Of a DNA stretch of 12,037 nt, positions 1-5,783 are shown piece by piece (within the stretch, counting starts at the first letter, position 1; each line of letters opens with the position of its first letter). This DNA is from Stercoripulliclostridium_A sp963642145. GTDB taxonomy: Bacteria; Bacillota; Clostridia; Christensenellales; DTU072. The notes beneath the pieces were generated by a model. That model had not been told where the DNA came from and made no database searches. It worked only from the letters and a program-made list of their open reading frames with translations. The stretch lies in contig CAVIFU010000043.1 in assembly GCA_963642145.1 (NCBI GenBank), forward strand, positions 1 through 12,037, given 5' to 3'. Made by a program: the position numbers and the translations under genes.

Positions 1-32
1 GTTCTTTGGTTCTTTTTGTTGGTTTTGTCCAT
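1..32 (-). CDS. 5' end of an unidentified minus-strand gene (partial)
   Basis: Only the first ten codons are inside the window, reading leftward from an ATG at 32-30 (MDKTNKKNQR, hydrophilic and basic). Support for a real start is a strong Shine-Dalgarno AAGGAG on the minus strand at 46-41, 8 nt before the ATG. The product cannot be identified from ten residues. No convincing left-facing promoter is seen between it and the next gene as the DNA stands. The inverted-repeat segment at 70-260 lies immediately upstream and would deliver a strong promoter to it if inverted. An alternative minus-strand ATG at 78, in another frame, is open to the edge but has no ribosome binding site, so I prefer the start at 32. 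Confidence 0.6.
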   Translation of the reverse strand, partial: MDKTNKKNQR

Positions 33-69
33 ATAATTCTCTCCTTATAGAATTTTTTAACCACAAAAT

Positions 70-91
70 TTTGTTCATCTAATATGACATT
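70..91 (+). repeat. Left arm of 22-bp perfect inverted repeat
   Basis: The arm contains TGTTCATCTAATATGACATT at 72-91 preceded by TT. It is identical to the reverse complement of 239-260. Within it is a smaller dyad, TCAT-N5-ATGA, which could be a protein-binding core. Homology stops just beyond the outer end, where the left side has one extra T compared with the right. Confidence 0.9.
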
Positions 92-189
92 AGGCGCATT
101 TTTTAGGCACAAAAAATATGAGATGTTCATAAAAACACATTTCTTTACCAATTATTTACACAAAAACACCGTAAAATGTATAGAATCTA

Positions 190-219
190 TTGACATTTAT
201 CTGTTTTTTACTATATAAT
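190..219 (+). promoter_or_regulatory. Strong sigma-A-type promoter inside the inverted-repeat segment
   Basis: The -35 box TTGACA (190-195) and the -10 box TATAAT (214-219) are both perfect consensus, with an 18-nt spacer. Transcription would start near 226 and run right, into the right repeat arm and towards the phosphatase-E3-E1 operon 217 nt away. Being inside the repeats, its direction would reverse if the segment inverts. Confidence 0.8.
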
Positions 220-225
220 CTAAGC

Positions 226-267
226 AATTTGTTCATGCAATGTCATATTAGATGAACAAATTTTTTT
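226..267 (+). terminator. Weak hairpin plus T-run at the 5' end of the promoter's transcript
   Basis: AATTTGTTCAT (226-236) and ATGAACAAATT (252-262) form an 11-bp stem around a 15-nt loop, followed by an unbroken run of T to 267. It would sit at the very start of the RNA from the 190-219 promoter. The stem is AT-rich, so termination efficiency is doubtful. It may equally be an operator overlapping the start site. Part of the T-run lies outside the repeat, so it would not follow the promoter on inversion. Confidence 0.35.
239..260 (-). repeat. Right arm of 22-bp perfect inverted repeat
   Basis: Exact reverse complement of 70-91. It lies just downstream of the predicted transcription start of the 190-219 promoter. 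Its outer half also pairs with a second copy of the motif TTTGTTCAT at 228-236, giving a nested 11-bp inverted repeat (226-236 with 252-262). Confidence 0.9.
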
Positions 268-368
268 ATGTTATAGACATCAGGATCAACATGAACTTTC
301 CCAAAATACGGCGTACTTTTGTTCTGTCGTTTTTTGTTTTGCGTAGCTTGCATTTTTGCGTTAAATAC

Positions 369-397
369 TTTATATCGGCAACAAATTATGGTATCAT
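369..397 (+). promoter_or_regulatory. Extended -10 promoter for the phosphatase-E3-E1 operon
   Basis: The sequence TATGGTATCAT (387-397) is an extended -10 element (TG one base before TATCAT), with a weak -35 candidate TTTATA at 369-374, 17 nt upstream. Transcription would begin near 404 and give a leader of about 40 nt before the ATG at 443. This lets the operon be expressed whatever the orientation of the upstream segment. Confidence 0.45.
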
Positions 398-442
398 ATC
401 TGTACTATGTTTCGAGTGCGGCACCGCCGCAAAAGAGGTTAT

Positions 443-1090
443 ATGCAATACGATACCGTAATTTTCGATATGGACGGCACGCTGTCCGATACTCTTGAAG
501 ATTTGCGCTCCGCGCTTAATCACGCGCTTTCCCTGCACAATCTCCCTGCACGTACTTACGAAGAAGTGCGTAGCTTTGTCGGCGACGGCATACGGATGCT
601 CGTTAACCGCGGTTTGCCCGATGGACACAAAGACCTCACCGATACGGTTTACGCGGAATTCAAGGACTACTACAAGGACCATTTGGCGGACAAAACCGCG
701 CCTTACCCGGGCATTAACGAGCTCATCGACGCGCTCTACGCCAAGGGAATAAAAATGGGTATCGTATCCAACAAATTGGAACCCATGCTCCTCGACCTCG
801 TGCAAAAATTCTGGGGCAACAAAATCGGCGTTGCCGTAGGCATTATCGACGGACGTCCCCAAAAACCCGAAAAAAATATGCCCGAAGCCTGCCTTGGCGC
901 GCTCGGCTCCGAAAAGGCTCACACCCTCTACGTGGGCGACAGCCCGGTTGACGTTCTCTGCGCAAAAAACGCCGGGCTACGCGGTATCTTCTGCACTTGG
1001 GGCTTCGCAAGCAAAGAACGCCTCACGGAATGCGGCGCGACGGAATTTATCGATACGCCGTCGGAACTTCTCAAATACTTAGAAATATAG
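443..1090 (+). CDS. HAD-family phosphatase, phosphoglycolate phosphatase-like
   Basis: A 215-residue haloacid dehalogenase superfamily hydrolase of the Gph/PGP-like subgroup, expected to dephosphorylate a small phosphorylated metabolite in the cytoplasm; the true substrate is not readable. Motif I is DMDGT with nucleophile Asp9 and acid Asp11, motif II is SN (Ser109), motif III is the Lys of KPEK (about 141), and motif IV is GDSPVD (Asp166, Asp170). The helical cap lies between motif I and about residue 85. I chose ATG 443 over the upstream in-frame ATG 407 because the protein then begins right before the first beta strand and has an AGAGG ribosome binding site at 434-438. It is first in an operon with E3 and E1 (7-nt gap), so a role in central carbon metabolism or in repair of a metabolic by-product is plausible but inferred. 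All catalytic residues are intact. Confidence 0.88.
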   Translation: MQYDTVIFDMDGTLSDTLEDLRSALNHALSLHNLPARTYEEVRSFVGDGIRMLVNRGLPDGHKDLTDTVYAEFKDYYKDHLADKTAPYPGINELIDALYAKGIKMGIVSNKLEPMLLDLVQKFWGNKIGVAVGIIDGRPQKPEKNMPEACLGALGSEKAHTLYVGDSPVDVLCAKNAGLRGIFCTWGFASKERLTECGATEFIDTPSELLKYLEI

Positions 1091-1097
1091 GTGCCCT

Positions 1098-2468
1098 ATG
1101 GAATGCGTTAACTACGATCTCATCGTCATCGGAGGCGGTCCTGCCGGATACTCGGGCGCGGAACGCGCCGCCGAACACGGTATGCGCGTGGCTCTCATCG
1201 AAAAATCCGCCCTCGGCGGAGTTTGCCTCAACTCCGGTTGCATACCGAGTAAAACGTTCCTGAACTCGGCTAAAATTTTGGAAAAAGCTCTCGGCGGAAC
1301 AAAGTACGGCGTCAATTCGGACGGCACGGTAACCCTTGACCACGCCACCGTTATCGCACGCAAAAACAAAGTCGTCAAAATTTTGGTAGCCGGCATAAAA
1401 GCAAAACTAAAAAAAGTCGGCGTTGACATATACGACGGCACCGCCACGGTTTGCGGTAGGCAGGACGGCGATATCGTCGTTCGCGCGGGAGATACAATGC
1501 TATCGTGCAAAAATTTGTTGGTGGCTATCGGTTCCAAAGCGTTTATTCCGCCCATAACGGGCGCCAAAGAAGCCCTTGAATCGGGCTTCGCCGTAACCAA
1601 TGCGGAAGTCTTTGACGCGGCGCTACCTACCGAACTCGTTGTTATCGGCGGTGGCGTTATAGGCACGGAACTTGCATCTTACTTTGCCGTGGCAGGCTCG
1701 CACGTAACCATATTGGAGGGCGGTGCGCGTGTATTGTCTTCTATGGACGAAGACGTTGCCACGCTACTCCGAAAGAAACTTGCCCAAAAGGGTATAACGA
1801 TAATTTCAGGTGCCAAAGTTACAAAAATAGGTACCCAAAGCGTTACATATACAAAAGATGACGCAGAAGCTACCATCGATTGCGACAAAGTACTTATCGC
1901 GGTAGGAAGAGCAGCCGACGCCACGGGAACGGGCTTAGAGAATATAGGCGTAAACATTGACCGAGGCAGAATAGTTACCGATTCCGCCATGCGCGCGGGA
2001 GCGCCGAACGTATACGCCGCAGGCGACGTAAACGGTATAAGCACGCTTGCGCACACCGCTTACAGAGAGTCGGAAGTCGCCGTCAACAACATGTTGGGCA
2101 TAGCGGACGAAATGCGCTATGACGTCATCCCGTCCGTAGTGTACACTTCGCCGGAGATTGCCTCGGTAGGTCTTACAGAGCAAGCCGCCGCCAAAGAAAA
2201 TCGCGCCGTAAAGGTAACTAAGCTCCCTCTGTCCTACTCCGGGCGGTACGTTGCCGAGAACGAAGAGCGCGACGGCTTTGCCAAATTCATATTCGACGCG
2301 GACGGCAAAACCCTCTTGGGCTTTACCGCCATAGGTCCGTATGCCGGGGAATACGTCACCGTCGCCACGGCGTTTATCGATCTCGAAACGGACGTCGAAC
2401 GTATCAAAAAAATAGTTTTCCCTCATCCCACCGTCGCGGAAATCATCAAAGAAGGGTTATACGAATAA
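1098..2468 (+). CDS. lpdA: Dihydrolipoyl dehydrogenase (E3)
   Basis: A 456-residue flavoprotein disulfide reductase that reoxidises dihydrolipoyl groups with NAD+ and feeds electrons out of 2-oxoacid dehydrogenase complexes. Visible: N-terminal FAD-binding GGGPAG (12-17); redox-active pair Cys43/Cys48 in GGVCLNSGCIP; NAD-binding GGGVIG (184-189); second FAD motif around YAAGD (306-310); and the C-terminal catalytic dyad His443-Glu448 in HPTVAE. There is no N-terminal lipoyl domain, unlike some E3 proteins. The ATG is 7 nt after the phosphatase stop with only a weak AGGTG site, and its stop codon overlaps the E1 start codon (TAATG), so translation of all three genes is probably coupled. The adjacent E1 makes a 2-oxoacid dehydrogenase role more likely than service to a glycine cleavage system. 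Family assignment is firm; the specific complex is inferred. Confidence 0.93.
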   Translation: MECVNYDLIVIGGGPAGYSGAERAAEHGMRVALIEKSALGGVCLNSGCIPSKTFLNSAKILEKALGGTKYGVNSDGTVTLDHATVIARKNKVVKILVAGIKAKLKKVGVDIYDGTATVCGRQDGDIVVRAGDTMLSCKNLLVAIGSKAFIPPITGAKEALESGFAVTNAEVFDAALPTELVVIGGGVIGTELASYFAVAGSHVTILEGGARVLSSMDEDVATLLRKKLAQKGITIISGAKVTKIGTQSVTYTKDDAEATIDCDKVLIAVGRAADATGTGLENIGVNIDRGRIVTDSAMRAGAPNVYAAGDVNGISTLAHTAYRESEVAVNNMLGIADEMRYDVIPSVVYTSPEIASVGLTEQAAAKENRAVKVTKLPLSYSGRYVAENEERDGFAKFIFDADGKTLLGFTAIGPYAGEYVTVATAFIDLETDVERIKKIVFPHPTVAEIIKEGLYE

Positions 2469-4729
2469 TGGAATCGGATTGCCTCGAAACAACGCGCGTT
2501 CCCGTAAACGCATATTCTACGCCGATTAGCGAGTGCGGTTACTCCCAAAATACTCTACTCAACGTGTACCGCGACATGCTCCTTATCCGTGAGTTCGAAA
2601 CGGCTATTGCGAGCTCTCACGATGTAGGCGCATACGGCGGACGCGAATATCGTTATTCGGGTCCCGCGCACCTATGTATCGGGCAGGAGGCGGTCGCCGT
2701 AGGAGAAGCGTTGAGCCTAAACTCGGACGACTTGATATTCGGTACTCATCGCAGTCACGGCGAACTTTTGGCGCGCGGACTGAGATTTGCGGAAACCGCA
2801 AGCGAAAAGGACTTATCCCGCGTGCTGACGGATGTCGGCGCTTACGTTTCGGACGGCATAAAATCGCATTTCACCGATGATAATCGCAAAAATCTCGTAC
2901 TGTTTACCCTCTACGGAGCGTTCGCCGAAATTTTCGGGCGCAAAACCGGATTCCAACACGGTCTTGGCGGAAGCATGCACGCGTATTACCTACCATTCGG
3001 CGTATATCCGAATAACGCCATAGTCGGCGGTAGCGCGCCTCTTGCGTCGGGAGCCGCTCTCTTCAAGCGCGTCAACGCAAAAAACGGCGTTGCGGTTGCC
3101 AATCTCGGCGACGGCGCGATGGCTTGCGGCGCGGTATACGAAGCGATGAACTTTGCCTCCATGAAGCAATTCCGCACGATGTGGAAAGAAAGTCGCGGTC
3201 TGCCGCTGATTTTTGCGGTAACCGATAACATCTACGCGCGCGGAGGCAATACGCATACGGAAACTTCCGGCATGGGCACGCCGGCTCGGCTCGGGCTCGG
3301 CATCAACGATGAAGCCATGCACTCCGAAGTCGTGAACGGCTCCGATCCCCTCGCGGTTGCGGACGCTTTCAACAGAAAAAAACTTGCCGTATCGGACGGC
3401 AAAGGTCCCGCGCTACTCGTAATGTCAACGTATAGGTTCTCCGGGCACAGCTTGGGCGATAACCAAAACTATCGCTCCCGTAGCGAAGTGGAAGAACACT
3501 TAAAATCGGATCCCATCCCCCTCTTCCGCTCGGCACTAATCCGAAACGGCATTGCTTCCGAAAGCGACTTGGACGACATCGGTTCGCGCGTTTCGGCAGT
3601 CACCGCCGAGGCGTTCGGGCTTGCCGCAGACGAGTCCGTCAGCCCTATAAACATCGATATTTACGACGAAAACTACCTTAAATCCATAACGATAAATACA
3701 AATTTCGGCGAAATCTTCCAAGAATCCCCGCACAAATACGTCGCAACCGGCAATAAACCGCGCGCCGCCGTAACGTATCGGGACGCCATCGCGGAAGCCG
3801 TCGAGGACGCATTCGCAATGGACAAAACTCTTGTCGCATACGGCGAAGACGTGCGCGGATATGACGCAAAAGACGGCATTTTTACCGAACTCGACAAGGT
3901 TCTGCCCTATGAACGCCTCTTCAACGCGCCGATTTCGGAATCTTCGATTATAGGCTCCGCCACGGGTTACGCCATGTGCGGAGGAAGAGTCGTTACAGAG
4001 CTTCTCTACGCCGACTTCCTGACGCGCGGCGCGGACGAACTCATCAATCAGTTAGCCAAATGGAAGGGCTTATCCGGCGGAGAAACGGACCTCAAAGTCA
4101 CCCTGCGCCTACCGGTAGGCAAGGGCTACGGCGCCCAGCATTCGCAAGACCCCGTCAGCATAATATCGGGGGTCCCGGGGCTTATCGTCATATATCCCGC
4201 CACACCCTACGACGCCAAAGGATTACTATGTTCGGCGCTTACCGCAAACGCTCCGGTTGCCATGCCGGAATCGCGCGAACTCTACTCGTCTACCGAGGCT
4301 TTTCATCCGGGAGGCGTGCCCGATTACTTCTATAAATTGCCAATCGGGGTTCCCGATATCAAGCAATCGGGTACCGATATTACTATTTTGACGATAGGCG
4401 GCGCGCTCTATAAAGCTGTGGAGGCAAGCAAAGCTCTCCCCGATGTAAGCGCCGAAATCATAGACGCGCGCACGGTTACTCCGTTCGACTACGACATCCT
4501 AAACGCTTCCGTGCGCAAGACGGGCAGGCTCATAGTAGCCGGGGAATGCACGGTGCGTTCGAGTATCCTTAACGACTTTGCCGCCAACGTATCGCGCGCA
4601 TGTTTCGACTTTTTAACTTCTCCCGTCCTCGTCGTCGGCGCGCCGGACACGATAATTCCGAACAGCGCGAACTACTATTCTCTCACGACAAAAATCATCG
4701 ACGCCATCCGCGAATCGTTAAAAAAATAA
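2468..4729 (+). CDS. Fused alpha/beta 2-oxoacid dehydrogenase E1 (thiamine diphosphate-dependent)
   Basis: A 753-residue single chain that joins the normally separate E1 alpha and E1 beta subunits of a pyruvate/branched-chain/acetoin-type dehydrogenase, catalysing decarboxylation of a 2-oxoacid and reductive acylation of a lipoyl group. The alpha part (about 30-390) has HRSHG (94-98), the thiamine-diphosphate motif GDG (214-216) to Asn254, and RFSGHS with His327. A linker of about 40 residues follows. The beta part (about 433-753) has GEDV (459-462), catalytic Glu491 in PISES, His558 in HSQD, and a transketolase C-terminal domain from about 632. Oddities are an extra stretch of about 45 residues after HRSHGELLARG (about 106-150) and roughly a dozen extra residues inside the cofactor motif (about 231-243). 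Fused E1 chains are known in Bacteroidota and Chlamydiae. The substrate cannot be decided. It overlaps the E3 stop codon by one base. No E2 or lipoate ligase gene accompanies it. Confidence 0.9.
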   Translation: MESDCLETTRVPVNAYSTPISECGYSQNTLLNVYRDMLLIREFETAIASSHDVGAYGGREYRYSGPAHLCIGQEAVAVGEALSLNSDDLIFGTHRSHGELLARGLRFAETASEKDLSRVLTDVGAYVSDGIKSHFTDDNRKNLVLFTLYGAFAEIFGRKTGFQHGLGGSMHAYYLPFGVYPNNAIVGGSAPLASGAALFKRVNAKNGVAVANLGDGAMACGAVYEAMNFASMKQFRTMWKESRGLPLIFAVTDNIYARGGNTHTETSGMGTPARLGLGINDEAMHSEVVNGSDPLAVADAFNRKKLAVSDGKGPALLVMSTYRFSGHSLGDNQNYRSRSEVEEHLKSDPIPLFRSALIRNGIASESDLDDIGSRVSAVTAEAFGLAADESVSPINIDIYDENYLKSITINTNFGEIFQESPHKYVATGNKPRAAVTYRDAIAEAVEDAFAMDKTLVAYGEDVRGYDAKDGIFTELDKVLPYERLFNAPISESSIIGSATGYAMCGGRVVTELLYADFLTRGADELINQLAKWKGLSGGETDLKVTLRLPVGKGYGAQHSQDPVSIISGVPGLIVIYPATPYDAKGLLCSALTANAPVAMPESRELYSSTEAFHPGGVPDYFYKLPIGVPDIKQSGTDITILTIGGALYKAVEASKALPDVSAEIIDARTVTPFDYDILNASVRKTGRLIVAGECTVRSSILNDFAANVSRACFDFLTSPVLVVGAPDTIIPNSANYYSLTTKIIDAIRESLKK

Positions 4730-4759
4730 CAAGGCAACGCCTTGTTATTTTGTTTTTGT
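4725..4759. terminator. Rho-independent terminator shared by convergent operons
   Basis: AATAACAAGGC (4725-4735) pairs with GCCTTGTTATT (4739-4749) around a 3-nt loop. It is followed on the plus strand by a T-rich run to 4759 and on the minus strand by the complement of the A-run at 4721-4726, so it can work in both directions. The E1 stop codon (4727-4729) lies within the left arm of the stem. Confidence 0.88.
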
Positions 4760-4778
4760 TTAGGTTTAGCCGCCTCTT

Positions 4779-5774
4779 TTATTTATGGCACATCTCGGAC
4801 ATATATTGGTAGTTGGCTATATCAGTGTGTTGCTCGTCATAGTAGTACGTCGTGTGGAAGTCTATTGTGGAAGTAACTATACTCCCCGCTTCCCATTTGT
4901 CTATGGCGCGGTAATATTTGAGGTAGCCGTTATCCCATACGTGCATTACTTGCTTCAAAGAAGTGTAATGGGCTTTGTCGTTGCCGGAGTTCGCTTTTAG
5001 ACTCGGCAACGTTTTGGCAAGCGGAGCAAACTCGGGATCCAACTCGAAAGTGCAAACGTAATATCTGTCTTCCGCATTGTATTCGACGGTTGCGCTCTTG
5101 ATGGTATCCGCGTTGACGGTGTGATCGGTATGGCAAAATTCGCCGTCCTGCGACGCGCAATAGAGCGGTTTTTCTTCGGTTGACTCCGTGGGAGTAGCCC
5201 AATCGACATCGAACACGACGGACCCGTCTTCCCGAACGGTACGACTTACTCGAGATGCAGTTTTGCCTACGACAACCTTGCGTGACGTCATGCCTTGCAT
5301 GGTATCGTCCGTGTAGCGCGCAAGAGCGAACTTGGTACTGTCGCTTGCGACGCTGCCCATTATCATGCTCAACACCGCGACTGCGGAATTAGTGCTGTCC
5401 GCGTCCACGAATGAGTATTCGAGATAATGGTACTTATCGCCGTTTTTGACGCAATAGCGGTATCCGGGAACATCCACGGTGCCCAACATGAGCGTATGCG
5501 ACTTAACCATATACGCGGCGTTTTGCGCCTGACGATAGTTCTCGCACGCGATGCCGTAGAGCTTGGCTACAAAAGCTATCGCTTCCTCTTCGTTTGTCGG
5601 AAGCGTGAGGTCGAGTGCCTCGCCTTCCGGTCTGACGTTCGATTCAAAGTCTACCGCAGCCGTTGGTTCCGCGTCCCTTTTGTTGCCGAAAGCGGAACTC
5701 ACTGTACATATAGGCAACGCGCCTATAATTGCCGCGAACAACGCTATCATACATTGTACTAATCTTTTGCTCAT
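4779..5774 (-). CDS. Secreted protein of unknown function
   Basis: A 331-residue protein I do not recognise. It starts with a typical signal peptide: basic MSKR, a hydrophobic stretch at about 8-23, and a likely signal peptidase I site after VSSA (residue 28). Cys23 is preceded by LPI, which is a poor lipobox, so a lipoprotein is possible but less likely. The mature part is hydrophilic, with an acidic linker, a helical-looking stretch at about 60-90, and then beta-rich sequence. It contains six cysteines in the exported part after the signal region (77, 108, 206, 214, 241, 329), which could form disulfides. The ribosome binding site AGGAG overlaps the stop codon of the upstream transporter gene, with a 9-nt gap, so translation is coupled and a shared function with that transporter is the main clue. 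It ends at the shared terminator at 4725-4759. Confidence 0.8.
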   Translation of the reverse strand: MSKRLVQCMIALFAAIIGALPICTVSSAFGNKRDAEPTAAVDFESNVRPEGEALDLTLPTNEEEAIAFVAKLYGIACENYRQAQNAAYMVKSHTLMLGTVDVPGYRYCVKNGDKYHYLEYSFVDADSTNSAVAVLSMIMGSVASDSTKFALARYTDDTMQGMTSRKVVVGKTASRVSRTVREDGSVVFDVDWATPTESTEEKPLYCASQDGEFCHTDHTVNADTIKSATVEYNAEDRYYVCTFELDPEFAPLAKTLPSLKANSGNDKAHYTSLKQVMHVWDNGYLKYYRAIDKWEAGSIVTSTIDFHTTYYYDEQHTDIANYQYMSEMCHK

Positions 5775-5783
5775 ATCGCGCTC

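Larger units (their letters stand above)
70..260. other. Candidate invertible promoter segment (DNA inversion switch)
   Basis: A perfect 22-bp inverted repeat (70-91 against 239-260) bounds 147 bp of AT-rich DNA that contains one strong promoter (190-219) pointing right. Seen directly: the repeats, the promoter and the two divergent flanking genes. Known: phase-variable invertible promoters in gut bacteria and clostridia have inverted repeats of this size a few hundred bases or less apart around a promoter, and are flipped by site-specific recombinases encoded elsewhere. Inferred: flipping maps position x to 330 minus x, so the promoter would move to 140-111 on the minus strand, starting transcription near 104, about 72 nt before the ATG at 32. 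Alternatives are a MITE (a 5-bp AATTT flanks a 20-bp version of the repeat on both sides) or paired operators for a DNA-looping repressor. Confidence 0.6.

Noticed and set aside
103..110. Short direct repeat TTAGGCRC (90-97 and 103-110)
   Set aside because: Two 8-base copies with a mismatch 13 bases apart in AT-rich DNA are not enough to call a binding site.
407..442. Upstream ATG giving a 12-residue longer phosphatase
   Set aside because: The extension MFRVRHRRKRGY has no family counterpart, lies over the likely transcription start and has no ribosome binding site; ATG 443 has one.
252..461. Open reading frame of 69 codons starting in the right repeat arm
   Set aside because: It has no ribosome binding site, its composition looks like translated AT-rich spacer, and it runs into the phosphatase gene in another frame.
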